Positions 43,297 through 55,374 of a stretch of DNA of 64,000 bases are shown here, one piece after another. Source of the stretch: Coleophora flavipennella (lineage: Eukaryota > Arthropoda > Insecta > Lepidoptera > Coleophoridae); the NCBI GenBank assembly GCA_947284805.1, contig OX369308.1:25149289-25213288 (forward strand), written 5' to 3'. The number at the start of each line of letters is the position of its first letter. Position 1 is the stretch's first letter. The position numbers were made by a program, and so were the translations under genes. The notes below the pieces were generated by a model. The model did no database searches, was not told the DNA's origin, and saw nothing but the letters and a program-made list of their open reading frames with translations.

Positions 43297-44079
43297 CACA
43301 AAAAACATTTTTATGTAAAAATGTTGCCAACACGAGTCTACGTAGCTTACCCTGTGAAAAGTTTTTCATATCTCGTATAAAGCCAAGCTCTAAAGACTGA
43401 ACGCTTTAAACCTTCAAGCTCTACACTACACCTTACTCATAGTATCTGAAAAAGTGGTTAAATCTCATGTAGAGCCAAGATTTTTGATCTATGCGCCCTA
43501 ACTTTACCAGGCCTATCTTCACAAATTCTACATTTTAGTCAAAACGTGTGGCTTGGCCGTTTTGCTACCGTCACGAAGATTTCATAGGTATTCGTTCATT
43601 GGGTGCGAAACTACCTTCACCTACCTTTGCCTCTCGAGGAAACACTGGTCAAATTCCCGAAATCAGAAGATTCTATAAATATAAACCAAGAACTTTACAT
43701 AATGATACGGAGACGATCAACAAAATCTAAGATTATTTGGGAAGATATAGTCGATATCAATATATTAAGTAACCCAATGAACGAATGCCTATGAAATCTC
43801 CGTGACGGTAGCAAAACGGCCAAGCCACACGTTTTGACTAAAATGTAGAATTTGTGAAGATAGGCCTGGTAAAGTTAGGGCGCATAGATCAAAAATCTTG
43901 GCTCTACATGAGATTTAACCACTTTTTCATATACTATGAGTAAGGTGTAGTGTAGAGCTTGTAGGTTTAAAGCGTGCAGTCTTTAGAGCATGGCTTTATA
44001 CGAGATCTGATAATTTTTTCACAGGGTAAGCTACGTAGACTCGTTTTGGCAACATTTTAACATAAAAATGTTTTTTGTG
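43297..44079. mobile_element. Inverted-repeat element, about 305-bp arms
   Basis: The left arm 43297-43600 and right arm 43773-44079 are reverse complements at a high level. Both begin CACAAAAAACATTTTTATGT, share 'gagtctacgtagcttaccct', and meet near 'gtgacggtagcaaaacggcc'. The central 170 bases are unpaired. No transposase. No clear target duplication next to the ends (aaatct and ggatat), so the boundaries may be a few bases off. Confidence 0.85.
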
Positions 44080-44344
44080 GGATATATATTAGTCTTTGAG
44101 GTTGTTTGTTTCTTCCGTGCATTCTCCTTGTCTTTACCTATTTGTCACCTCATCGGTCTTTAAAATTACGATATATTTTTTTATATTTTCATTACGTCTT
44201 GATGCTCACGAGTAACTGAACATCAGCAGTAGCAAAATTTGCCGAACGCTCTCTTTTTCGAGATTTCATTGCAATGAAACTAATAATTTAGTTAACGTCA
44301 AAGAAGATGTACTTATCTAGTACGAGGCAACGTAATTTTTTTGT
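44080..44344. other. Short unannotated spacer
   Basis: AT-rich, nothing recognised. Confidence 0.4.
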
Positions 44345-44779
44345 TAGGCGTCCCAATACTTTATGAAACGAAGTATGCTGCGCATCCGTTTAAGTGATAG
44401 ACAAAGACTCATAGACATCAGAGAAAGAACAGGAGTGGTCGATGTAATTAGGAAGGTCAAAAGCCTGAAATGGCGCTGGACTGGTCATATGATAAGATCC
44501 AAAACCGAAAAATGGACAAATCATATAACCGAATGGTACCCAAGACATGGAAAACGGAGGAGAGGTAGACAAATAAGGAGATGGGAAGATGATCTACCCG
44601 AAGGTTGGAGGAGATCAGCACGGGAAAGAGATGTGTGGAAATGTATGGAGGAGGCCTTTGTCAAAGGACAGCCTGACTTAGGTGTATGTTGACGGTGTCA
44701 AGTAATTTTTATTTTTAGTTTGTCAAACTACTATCTGTAATCTGAGTCAGAGAAATAAAGGCACATATTATTATTATTA
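44345..44779 (+). pseudogene. LINE ORF C-terminus with 3' UTR and (ATT)n tail
   Basis: A 109-residue frame: KRSMLRIRLSDRQRLIDIRE, RTGVVDVIRKVKSLKWRWTG, HMIRS, then RHGKRRRGRQIRRWEDDLP, GW and the C-terminal end. It is the same kind of ORF tail as the RTE copies (RxxLKWxWxGH; GRxxxRWxDDL), but a clearly different family. A 3' UTR of about 80 bases ends in 'tattattattatta', where a mariner has inserted. The frame is intact but the element is severely 5'-truncated. Confidence 0.75.
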
Positions 44780-46162
44780 CTGTGTGGTCCACAAATACTT
44801 TGACAAAAGTTTTTTTGAATAATTAAAATAACATAACTTTTAAAGTTGTTAAGTTAAATTGTATAGTATAAGTTGTACTAACAAATTATGGGCATAGCCT
44901 GAATTAAAGATAATAATAATAATAATAATAATAATAAAGTACAAATAGTGGTCTATACTGAAAATTAAACTCTTTACTAACAATAATTTTTAATTATCTT
45001 TAAAATATCAGCGCTTGGCTTTGATACATAGCACTAAACGTTTTTCAAAATTTTCGACTATTCTCCGCACCTCATCCGTACTTATTTTTTCCTATTCTTC
45101 GAGAAGTTTCTTCTTCAGCGATTCAATAATGCTATGCCTTGTAGCACAGGCCCGTGCCTCCAAAATAGACCACACACTGTAATCCATGGGAATTAAATCC
45201 GACGAGTAGGGTGGTCATTCTTCAGAGCTTATAAAATCCGGAAAATTGTCTTGACACCACTTTTGAACATTCAGAGCCCCATGTGCAGGAGCAGAATCCT
45301 GTTGGAAAATCCATGACTGATTTTCAAAGTGCTGCTAACTCCAAGGAAGTACTACAGATTCGAGAATATATCGACGGTACATATCTTGGTTCATTTTCAT
45401 CCCCTTTTCAACGAAAACAAGGGTTGTTTTGCCCGTAGAACAAATACCACCCCAGACTTGGCCTTTTGGCGATGAAGAATAAGTTCTGCGTTTGATCCAG
45501 GACGACTACAAGAGTAAATCATATCATTTTGGTGATTATGAGTTTTCTCTATCGAAAAATAATTTTCGTCGGTAAAAAGCTCATTTTTCCAATTTTCAGT
45601 TGCGGCGCGCTACCTCAGCAAACGGCATCTTTTTAGGCGAATTTTTTTATCTTTGTCCTCCAGCAGTTGGGCTTTTCGCAACTTGTATGCCCTTAGATTT
45701 AGTTTACTTTTGACAATACGCATCTCTGTTGATCGACTTATTCCTATCTTTGTGGATATTTTTCTCACTTTAGCATGTGGATTACGAGTTAACCTTTGTT
45801 TCATGATGTACTGCACCCGTGAAGTGTTAATGGTCCTCTTCCTGCCTCTTCCCTGGACGGCCACCAGTGTGGCCCAACTCTTAATAACGTTCGATGGCCA
45901 TAGAAACCAGTTGGCGGCTGACGCTGAGGGCTTTGACTATGTCACTCTGCCTTTTTCCAGCCTCATGTAAAGAAATTATCGCTTCACGATGTATAGACAC
46001 GGCGAAATTAATTAAAAAATCTAATGATTTTAACAAAATTTGAACTCCAAAATGGCGGGAAAATATGTGACATTTAAAAAGTCAAACCAAAAAGATCGCA
46101 TTTCTTTCGAATTCTGAAACGTTTGCATTTAAATTTTGTCAACGTATTTATGGACCACCCTG
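44780..46162 (-). mobile_element. mariner-like element, 1.38 kb, with TA duplication
   Basis: Terminal repeats: left CTGTGTGGTCCACAAATACT, right complement CAGGGTGGTCCATAAATACG, both followed by TTGACAAAA. They are flanked by TA at 44778-44779 and 46163-46164. A further AT-rich segment ending in (AAT)n at 44905-44936 appears to have inserted near the left end. It carries an almost complete transposase reading on the minus strand (separate entry). A truncated relative is at 37270-37668. Confidence 0.88.
45008..46015 (-). pseudogene. Transposase pseudogene of the 44780-46162 mariner
   Basis: Minus-strand reading: REAIISLHEAGKRQSDIVKA (first HTH), then after a frameshift RTINTSRVQYIMKQRLTRNP, KISTKIGISRSTEMRIVKS (second HTH) and ELFTDENYFSIEKT (first catalytic Asp in TDE). 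Next come VWGGICSTGKTTLVFVEKG, FQQDSAPAHGA (second catalytic Asp) and SSDLIPMDYSVW (third acidic region). It is full-length for a mariner-type transposase (about 330 residues) but broken by at least one frameshift and several stops, including one before QH and one after SSEE. It is non-functional, but all catalytic landmarks are recognisable. Confidence 0.82.
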
Positions 46163-46469
46163 TATATTATAACGTAAATTTAGGTTTAGTATTCCTTAAA
46201 AGTCGAAATAGGTAACACATAGGTAACACATAACTAAAAAATCCCAGTTGAATCACAGTCTCTAAAGAAGGAAAACAACAAAAAAAATTGACATTGACAG
46301 GAATTGAATACAACATTATGTCCTGCTCTAACGCATGAGTATGCAATATATCTATTTCACCTCTCTGAAGTTTGAGTTGCCAGAATTGAAATATCCCGTC
46401 AGATAGTTATTCATTGGATAAATGACTATTGAAAAATAGGCGACCAATTATCTGACATATGAACAGCTA

Positions 46470-46601
46470 CAGTGCGACAAGGATCTTTTGGCACTTAGGT
46501 GACATTGACAGGAGGGCGTGGGTGTACAATTAAATGACAAACAATACACTGAACGATCTGTCAATGAATCCCATTTTATTCAAAAGATCGTTGTCGCACT
46601 G
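46470..46601. mobile_element. MITE, 132 bp, TA target duplication
   Basis: The ends CAGTGCGACAAGGATCTTTT and, in complement, CAGTGCGACAACGATCTTTT are flanked by TA (46468-46469 and 46602-46603). A Tc1/mariner-type origin is inferred from the TA and the small size. Confidence 0.86.
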
Positions 46602-47158
46602 TAGATAACTATATTCATTAGGTAGTTTTCGACCTTACAATAACTGAGCATTAAAAAACCGGCCCTTACATGACATAGATAATACTTTGTATACGGGCAC
46701 TATACGGGTGATAATTTAAATGATTTGGAACGTACCCAATTACCCGATTCGTTCGTTCATTTGCAGTCGTCGGCAAACAATGACCAATGACCAAAGCGAA
46801 TTTACCAGAATTTACCCAACTTTCAGATTCAGATCCAACTACAGAGGAAAATAGTGGTTTAAATTACTCTTTAGGTATTTGTGTTCGTTTCGTTCACTTT
46901 CATTAAGGGTGACCATTTGTGACAAACTTCTGCCAATTGGGCAGATTTCGCTTAAATTGACCTCTGGCAGAACAAGCGGAAGATTTAGAAAAGGTGGCAG
47001 GAATTTGGCAGATGTCAAGGAAAAAAGGTGCGGAATTTGGAAAATTTACAGGAAATCCTTATAAATACACTCTCATTGTCTTATTCTTTACATTTATTTT
47101 TTATTACTTAATAAGTAAGAGAGTTAAGAAAATTATTTTTGTGTCAACTCAACTCAAC

Positions 47159-47193
<35 letters not shown>

Positions 47194-48689
47194 TGTTGGA
47201 TGCAGTATCACAAACCACTTCCTTCGTCACGCTTCGAGTTCGCGTAATCGCCCTGCTTCCTATCAGCACGAATGACCGTCATTTCTGTACAACTTAAACG
47301 TGCGAATTTCAAGTACGTACTTTAAAACAAGTGTTAATATTTTTCATTCAAATTCATTTTTACTGAAGTTTGTAAGTTTTGAGAAACTTAAATTTTTCAA
47401 CTATTTCAGTTTTAGAAATTTCAGTACGAAGAGAAAGTAAAAAAAAGCAGAACTGAGTATTTGTGCTTCCTACTTTGCTAGTGGAACACAATAATTTAAT
47501 GTTGCGATTAATGGATCATTTGAGCAAAACTTTAAATACGTTATTAAATATATAATTGTATTACATTATTGATTCTCGTTCCCGTAGGGACACTAAAATG
47601 ATGTCGTATTTTTGACATTTTATGGAGTCGAGTTTGGCAGATTTTGCTGGATTTTTTGCTAGCGTCGAGCAGCTTCACCATTTTTGAGATGATCACAATG
47701 CTGTCATTTGTATTGAGACTGAGACGTGTTTTTGGCGGGATTTGTGGTGAACACATTCGTAGTTTTATTTTATTGTTTCTGCTAGAGTTTTATTTTAAAA
47801 AGTGGTGCATTTTGAAGAAAACTATCTGGTGCATGTAAGCAATGTGGAGAACAAGAAAATAAAATGAAGAAGGACGTGAAGACCCGACTTGCACTGGGTG
47901 CAGGTTTATAGACGCCCTACCGTTCCAACTCACAATGTGGCTGCTGCAAATACTGTCAAGAACTCCAAAGAAGATTTGTAATGCACTGTCACTAGCATTT
48001 CAAATTTAAAAAAAAAACTAAAAATGAAGATTGTCTCAAAAGAGCTTGTACCCAGAGACGTTAATATGTTTTTTAACTAATTGTCTTGAGACTTGCCAGA
48101 ATTCTCTTCTCTCTTCTCTAATCTCTAGTCTCCCAACTCGACTCGCTCGTTTGGTCTTTCGTTCTCGCCAATTTAATAATTAAGTAATCTGTGAGTTAGT
48201 TTGCACTTTGCTGCTTTTCAAAGAAAATAAGTTATTAGATACCGTAATTTTTAGAAAATAGCCTATCTATTTTTCATGAATATGTGCTCTAAGTTGCGGT
48301 AAGTGTCATTTTTTTGTCTTGAGTCAAGTAAATGCAGATGGCACAATCACTGCATTTCCACATTAAGGGTTTATTGTTAAAAGTGAATATTAAGTATATT
48401 TTGCAGTTCCCCCAATTAATCAGCAAGCAAATATTCGTTCAGGGACTCTACATAATAATCCTTCCTGCTGTGAATATTTAGGTAGTTTGTTGTCTTCTTA
48501 CCCAGGTAATTAGAACAGGTACAAGTAGCAGGTAATACACTCATTGAAAATAAGAACTATCAAGTAAGTAAACATATAGGTACTTGCCTAGACTAACTGT
48601 AACAGAAAATTAGTTTTTGACTGGAAAGTATTAAAGTTAGAATTTAAATAAAACTATTTTATACTTTTATTATTTTACTCATAGATTTT
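46602..48689. other. Gene-free region
   Basis: No exon supported. It contains a (GT)15 microsatellite at 47160-47190. The minus-strand frame at 47544-47756 and the plus-strand one at 47644-47838 have no family resemblance. Around 47860-47990 the text 'gacgtgaagacccgacttgc' vaguely resembles the start of a LINE C-terminal region, but too little survives to call. Confidence 0.5.
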
Positions 48690-49345
48690 ATTCTTTTAAG
48701 TGCACTCCAAATGAGTGTATGGTGGTTCTCTGTGAGGACTCATTACACACTTCCCTAGTTGGTACATGAGCGTTCGTGTCCCCTCATTGTAAATAGAACA
48801 CACATATTTCTCTATCATTTTCTTCCCCACTGCTGAGCAAAGCCACTTTCACCCACTCCTTTCAAGTAGGCCCAATTTGTCTTACCAGTGCCGCACAAGC
48901 CTGCTGTATGTGCAAGGTGCTTTGGTACTTTGGGGAAACATGCTCTGCCTAGTCCCTCTTTTATCTAGCTGTCTTTTCACCAACACCTGTAATCTGAGTT
49001 CTAAAGAGCAGTATGGTTTTAGGATGCGATTGATCCATTTTATCCCTAATTAGCTTCAATTCATTGTCCTCTGACAAACCTTCAACTTGGACTTCTGATA
49101 ATCAGTCAATGACCACGTCTAAGCACGGTAGGTTTGGGTAGGCAGAATACAAATGTCGATAAGTTTATGCTTCAACCATGAAGTAAGGTTTTCATTCATC
49201 ATTTCCTTCATGTAGCTAGAGACATTTTTCTTCCTCCTTTTTTTGTCTGTTTTTGAAGGAAACTACTTGATCCAGATAAATGTACTTGAAATATTACAGT
49301 ACTTGCCCATCTACCTCGAACCTAAGATTGTGCTATTAATTATTA
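48690..49345 (-). pseudogene. LINE ORF fragment (RTE-like), minus strand
   Basis: The minus-strand translation across frames gives NLRFEVDGQVL, YFKYIYLDQVVSFKNRQKK, FMVEA and DVVID. Then LSEVQVEGLSEDNELKLIRD, FRTQITGVGEKTAR and HIQQACAALVRQ follow. The order (YIYLGQ-like box, SFKNR, later KTxI-DVGEKTARLKW-like box) matches the region after the catalytic domain of RTE-like LINEs. It has many stops, so it is old. It is distinct from the common RTE family in the window. Confidence 0.6.
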
Positions 49346-50375
49346 TCTGGGTCTTCACGAAATTCAACTGTAAGGCTTGCTTCACAAGTCTTGGACCTTC
49401 ATAACTAGAAAGAAAAGACAAAGTATTTTCTATGAAGCAATACCATAAGCTTTATTACTCTGCTTATTTTGACTTGGAACATTTTACATTGTGGTTTTTG
49501 AACTTGCTTATTATTTACACATTATAGTAAATAAAGAAATAAGTAGTTAAAAAAAATATATAAACAAATTTTAAAGTACAAAAACAATAGATTACTGCAA
49601 AAAAAATAACTTGAAATCCACTTTCTAGTATCTATGGTCAGCTTTAAAAAACTATTTTGATTTTAAGCACCATTTTTGGCGACGAGTCCTGTCCAGTTTT
49701 AGCTGTCCCTTGGCTGATTTTATCTTGGGTAGTGTCTGGTTCAAGTTAAGTTTCTGGGGCAAAATTCGGCGGCACCTTTGATAGTAATTGTCGGGAGCCA
49801 AAATTCAATTCTGGAATGGGGGTGAAAACTTTAAAAAGGTAGATTGGGGTCATGTGCGATAAAAGAGGTTTATCTAAAATTTTTTAATTTTATGCCCATA
49901 GTTTATTCCCATAGGGTTACCAATTGTGGATAAAAATGTTCTTAAGGAGTTCCTTTACTATTTTTAAGAAAGGTACAAGCTTGAATTTGAAAAGAATTTT
50001 AATTATTTCGGATTCTTTCAGCAAACCCTTTCATTTGATACCCATATCATGAGGGTGCATAAAAAAATAATGGAACCGACATCTTTGGGAGTCCACCATG
50101 TTGGACTTAGAATGACGTCACTTAGCTAACTATGCATTGTTCTCAAGCTTAACGTGTATGCAAAATTTCAACTCATTCGTAAATTGGGATGTGGTTCTAA
50201 TTTATCTTCCAAGATTTGTCCAAAACTAACAGACAGACTAGCTAACTAACTAAGAACAAGCTAATATAAAACTTGTAAAAATTGGTAATAATGAGACCCA
50301 ATAATATAACCTAATCACGACCTAATCAAGACTCAATCATGACCGTACAGAAGTAAATCTACCATAATAACACAG
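49346..50375. other. Gene-free stretch upstream of gene B exon
   Basis: No exon recognised. 50020-50190 contains dispersed-repeat phrases ('gatacccatatcatgagggt', 'tccaccatgttggac'). Confidence 0.5.
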
Positions 50376-50578
50376 GGCCAGTAAAGTTCTAGAGTGGCGA
50401 CCGCGCACCGAAAAACGTAGCGTAGGCAGGCCTTCCACGCGGTGGACCGACGACCTGGTGAAGATCGCGGGAAGCCGATGGATGCGGGCAGCGCAGGACC
50501 GGTCATCATGGAAATCCTTGGGGGAGACCTTTTTCCAGCTGTGGACGTTTTTCGGCTGATATGATGATGATGATGATG
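50376..50578 (+). mobile_element. RTE-type LINE 3' fragment with (GAT)n tail
   Basis: Well preserved: 'gagtggcgaccgcgcaccga', 'ccgacgacctggtgaagatc', 'gcgcaggaccggtcatcatg', 'ctgtggacgtttttcggctg', then five GAT units. The 3' tail lies 110 bases before the gene B splice acceptor, on the same strand. Confidence 0.9.
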
Positions 50579-50688
50579 AAATAAAATATTCCGACGAATT
50601 GAGAACCTCCACGATTTTTGAAATCGGTTAAAAATGCGACAGGCGTCTTATAACAAGATTCGAAGAAGAAAGCAATCTCTTTTTTCAG

Positions 50689-50876
50689 GTAATGGGTACA
50701 TGTTGGTGCAAAAGGAAGCCGACAGGCGACGAGACTTCATATACGCCGGCGGCGGAGCCCGCGACGCCTCCGGCCGCCGCGGAACCGCGCTTACACATTT
50801 CCAGCCGGATCGCTTGCCGTATGGTCGACCAACTGGTTTTGGAGACTTTGACTTTGATCGCTTCCTTTGTTGACAA
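50689..50876 (+). CDS. Gene B, exon with possible start codon (unrecognised conserved protein)
   Basis: Acceptor TCTCTTTTTTCAG at 50676-50688. The frame then holds GTA followed by ATGG at 50692, in a favourable initiation context. From that ATG the peptide is MGTCWCKRKPTGDETSYTPA, an Ala/Pro-rich linker (21-32), then RLHISSRIACRMVDQLVLET and LTLIASFVD. The exon ends with the two bases AA before GTGAGT. Joined to the C opening the exon at 62034, they make Asn62. The MGxCxC start could be acylated and membrane-anchored, though the consensus is not ideal. Alternatively the exon is internal and coding continues upstream. The CDS is GC-rich against its surroundings. I do not recognise the family. 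Confidence 0.7.
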
Positions 50877-52833
50877 GTGAGTGAATCATTATAATCTCTG
50901 CTGGAAAACATCCATTATCGAACGCAAACCTTCCCATCCAGCTTCCACTTAGAATCTTATCAAAATTGGTTTAGTAGTTTTGCAAAAGTTAATGGCGTTG
51001 TGATACGGGTGATCTTGTTGCTTAGTTTTTTTTTGACAATACCGCTAACATGTCAAAAAAGTAATGATTGAAGAACCAGTGGCTTGTGTCAGAGATACAA
51101 CTGTAAATTATTTAAGTGGATACTTATACCGGCTCTTTACGCTCCGCTCCTGCTGCTCCCTGGTCCTATTGCAAGTCGAAAAATAAATCCTTACCACTAT
51201 TAATTCAATTCCTATGGACTCAAATAACTACCTACACTTGGCACAGAGTTAAAGTAAAGAGGAGAGAAAAACATACAATACTTTTTCCTCGTCAGTCGTG
51301 ATTGGGTTATTCATTACACTATATACCTACCAACATACCAAATTTTAAATTATTTTGTCTTGTAGTCTTTGTATTGGGTGTGACTGACAGACGACGTACA
51401 GTACACACAACCTACATACCAAATTTTAAATTCTTTCGTCCTTGTAGTCTCTGTATTGGGTGTGACGGACAGACTGACAGACAGACACACTCATGAGTGA
51501 TCTTGTCAGATCAGGGTTTCTTTTAATCTGATATACGGAACCCTAAAAAAGATATATAGATGCATCTCTTTTTAACTTCACTTTCAAAACCTCACTCTCC
51601 GTGTCGCACTAAATCGCACCGGAGCTGCGGAGGTGACCTAGAAAATTCTAAATAGCCCGCCCCCATCCAGGTTCCAAACTGCGAACAAAGAAATATCCAC
51701 TTCTAAAATAATAGTCGATAAATTGATCAGCGAAAAACTTTTCTTTTGATTAACGCTATTATTAATTTGAACAGCGAAAATTAATTGATTTACTATTTAT
51801 CATCTCCTGTAAAATGGATTGATGTATCTTATATAATCTGCAGTAAAATACCCGTGATTATTGTAAGTACCTGGGCGTCCGACGTGGGGGCATAATTTGT
51901 CATTTAAAAAAAGAATCATCATTCTGTTCACAGCCTGCAAAGAAATCGCGAAACATATTTACACACAAAATAAACTTTTCGATATGTTCAACAAAGTATA
52001 ATTTTCAATTTATGCCTGATAATAATCTAAAAGCATTTTTTTTATCTTAGCCACTTCTTGCGGCAATCACACCTATCAAAAAATATTTTACATAAAATAT
52101 ACAAATAACTGAGATACGTTTCTTCTGCGCCGGGACTTGGGTAATTTTCTATGGAGCTTGGGTGTTCTCCTTTAAAACAAACATGATCATTAGTTAATAA
52201 TGTCAAAATAAAATCATTCGGACATTATTATTATATTAATACCTATGACAAGAGTGACCAGTTCACACGGATAGCACTCTGTCACAAGTATAACGCGAAA
52301 TTCAGCCATCGCATCGCAAACTCCTCCTTTTTTTTAAGTCGGTTAAAAATAAGAAGCAGTTTCTTATGTCGAATGATATTTTTTTGCATTATTTCCTGAA
52401 CTGCAAGTTTTTATTATTACCCCTCAATTCTCCGTTTACTTAGGTACATGTTGCGTCTTTGGGCTCGAAATTCCTTTTAATCCCAATCCTTTAACAAACC
52501 ATCATGATCTCCACTTAATGCGAGCCCGCCTATCGAACGACGAAGTGAAGTTACTAAACTAGCGATTATTTTTCGAAAAACTGTGATGATAATTGTGTAA
52601 ATAGTAATAAACTAGCGGATTTCCACTGCCCACGTCACATTTTATTGAAAACTAGTAGGTGCCCGCGGCTTCGCCCGCGTTGATTCCGTTTCCTGGCGTT
52701 CCCGTTGTAATTTCTCAAAATCCTTTCTTAGCGGATGCCTGTGTCAAAAAGCTATCTGCATGCCAAATTTCAGCCCGATCCATCCAGTGGTTTTGGCTGT
52801 GCTGACCAGTCAGTCACCTTTTCCTTTTTTATA
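50877..52833. other. Gene B intron, 5' part
   Basis: No coding seen. 51305-51500 holds two tandem copies of a short block ('cataccaaattttaaattat', 'gtattgggtgtgac') ending in a family W end at 51480-51550. 52655-52826 is a family C relative ('gcccgcggcttcgcccgcgt'). Confidence 0.55.
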
Positions 52834-53093
52834 CGGTGGCTTTTAATTAGTGCTTGATAACAAAAGATATGCATTTACTCGTGATTACAAACAACTTTCC
52901 CAAAGAAACTATGTCAAATCAGAAAAATTATGTTTGGTCCTCGATACATAATAAATAAGTTATCAAATCGGCAAAAATGTATAAAGGACCAAGAATTTTT
53001 TTTATATTTGGTAAATAGTTTCTTTGGGAAAGTTGTTTGTAATCACGAGTACATTCATATCCTTTGCTATCAAGAACTAATTAAAAGTCACCC
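52834..53093. mobile_element. MITE, 260 bp, TA target duplication
   Basis: TA at 52832-52833 and 53094-53095. The ends CGGTGGCTTTTAATTAG and, in complement, GGGTGACTTTTAATTAG. The arms extend about 110 bases ('ttacaaacaactttcccaaa' pairs with 'tttgggaaagttgtttgtaa'). It is a Tc1/mariner-like non-autonomous element. Confidence 0.88.
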
Positions 53094-53187
53094 TATATAT
53101 TTTACACAGATTACGGTTTTTTTTTAAATTAATCCACACTATTTTATGAAACTAATTTCGATATATGTTGTACTCACTGTTCATTTT

Positions 53188-54122
53188 TAGAGTTCCGTAC
53201 CCAAAAGGTAAAAACGGGACCCTATTACTGAGACTTCACTGTCCGTCTGTCTATCTGTTACCAGACTGTATTTCATGAACCGTGATAGCTAGACAGTTGA
53301 AATTTTCACAGATGATGTATTTCTATTGCCGCTATAACATCAAATACTAAAAATTTGAAAAAGTGAGAGTCCCCATACAAAAACGTATTTTCTCCTAAAC
53401 GTGAAGAAACTAGCGCCATCTGGTATGATGGTTTCTTAAAAACATGAAATTAGCGCCATCTAGTATGATGGTACGGAACCCTATGTGTGGGGTTCTGAGT
53501 CGCACTTAGCCGGTTTTTTTTATTTCTTACAAAAGAATAGAACCAATTTTGATAAAAATTAGAAAAAGTGAAAAAATAAGGTGGGGTCTCCATACAACAA
53601 AAGTGATTTGTTTGCTCGTTTTTACTCGATATTGATAACGGCAACAGGTAGACACTTGAAATATTAATAGAATATGTAATTAATATTCACTTTAAAAATA
53701 AACTATTAAATTAAAATAAAACAAATATTTAAGGGGGGCTCCCATACAGCAAACGTGATTTTTTAGCTCGTTTTTGCTCGATATTGATAACGGCAACAGG
53801 TAGACACTTGAAATATTCATAGAATATTTAGCTAAATATTCACTTTAAAAATAATTATTTACATTAAAATAAAACAAATATTTAAGGGGGATCCCATACA
53901 ACATTTTTTTTTGCTTGATATTGATAACGGCAACATTTAAAATATTGAAATATTCACAGAATATTGAGTTGTTTTATTCACTTTCAAAATAAATAATTAC
54001 TTAAATTAAAATAAAATTAATGTTTAAGGGGGGCTTCCATACAAAAAACTTGATTTTTTTTATAGATAATGGTACGGAACCCTACGTGTGCGAGTCCGAC
54101 TCGCACTTGGCCGGTTTTTTTA
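53188..54122. mobile_element. Dispersed element, family W, expanded copy
   Basis: Begins 'agagttccgtacccaaaagg' and ends 'gtccgactcgcacttggccg' plus a T run. The interior 53615-54045 is a three-fold tandem repeat of about 137 bp ('gatattgataacggcaacag', 'aaataaaacaaatatttaag', 'cccatacaaca'), which accounts for the extra length compared with 54262-54910. No protein. Confidence 0.75.
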
Positions 54123-54261
54123 AAGATTTTTGGAAGTTCATACAACAATGACGTCACAAATTAAAACACTATATAAAAGGCCAGTGTTAATTTAAACTGA
54201 CGACATTAAAATTACTTTTTACTACAGTAATAAAATTGAAATATTATATCCAAATGGTTTT

Positions 54262-54910
54262 TAGGGTTCCGTACACCCAACGGTTGGCCAACGGGACCCT
54301 ATTACTAAATCTCCGCCGTCTGTCCGTCCGTCTATCCGTCTGTCAGCGGGCTGTATTCCATAAACCGTAATAGGTAGACAGTTGAAATTTTTACAGAATG
54401 TGTATTTCTGTTACCGCTATAACAACAAATACTAAAAACTAAAAAATGTAAAAAAAAATAAAGGGGATCTACATACAAAAAACGTGTTCTCTATATTATA
54501 TGTGTTTAGAAGTATTTTTGATTCAGCTCAACGGTAATACATACAAGTGTGAAACTTGGTGTGATTATAGTACTAATACTCAAGTAAAACAACAAACAAT
54601 AAAAATCGGCCAAGTGTGAGAGCTGAACTGAATGACAAAAAGCATATTTTTGCCGCTCACGTTGATGTCTTTTGCTTGTAATGTGAATTGGTATCATCAT
54701 ATCAGCCGAAAATCGTCCACTGCTAGACAAAGTCCTCCCCCAAGGATTTCCACGATGTCCGGTCCTGCGCTGCCCGCATCCATCGGCTTCCCGCGATCTT
54801 CACTAGAATTGGTATCATTGTCATGATACTATGTAGTTGTGTGGAGAGGTATGGTGGTAACTGGTACGGAACCCTCGGAGTGCTAGTCCGACTCGTACTT
54901 GACCGGTTTA
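54262..54910. mobile_element. Dispersed element, family W, interrupted by an RTE fragment
   Basis: Same start ('agggttccgtacacccaacg') and end ('ggtacggaaccctcggagtg', 'accggttta') as 12629-13335. Both share the inner words 'cttttgcttgtaatgtga' and 'tatgtagttgtgtggagagg'. Family W at this locus is interrupted at 54698-54805. Confidence 0.75.
54698..54805 (-). mobile_element. RTE 3' fragment, 108 bp, with exact 13-bp target duplication
   Basis: The minus-strand RTE end ('catatcagccgaaaatcgtc', 'tttccacgatgtccggtcct') is inserted in family W. The duplicated target gaattggtatcat flanks it at 54685-54697 and 54806-54818. The uninterrupted sequence is seen in the paralogous element at about 13227-13240 ('gaataggtatcattgtc'). 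Confidence 0.92.
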
Positions 54911-55374
54911 TTTGGTTAATGAAACAACGCAACGGAACAATGGATTGTTGTGATTTTTTTGCACAAAGATGGTTGAGGGGGTGGAAATTACATAATTCAC
55001 TAAATAAGCATACTACTAATACCATAATATTACGAATATGCCAAAAGTCAAATTTCAAATGACAGCCATATATATGACTCTGAAATCTACGTGCAAAAAT
55101 AAGTTTTTTCTACATCCTTCGGAAATTACACATTTTTTTCGCATTTGAAATATCCTATGTTGTTCTCTGTTCTTTACTTTAGTTCTGTGCCAAATTTAAA
55201 AGACATTGGTTCAGTAGTTTAAGCTTGGGAGAGTTACAGAATGACAGACACCCTTTAGTTCTGTGCCAAATTTAAAAGACACTGGTTTAGTAGTTTAAGC
55301 TTGGGAGAGTAACAGAATGACAGACACACCCTTTTTTAATTTATTATTTATTACACGACTGCCCACAAAAAAGA

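Noticed and set aside
45653..45970. 105-residue plus-strand protein
   Set aside because: Antisense of the mariner transposase pseudogene.
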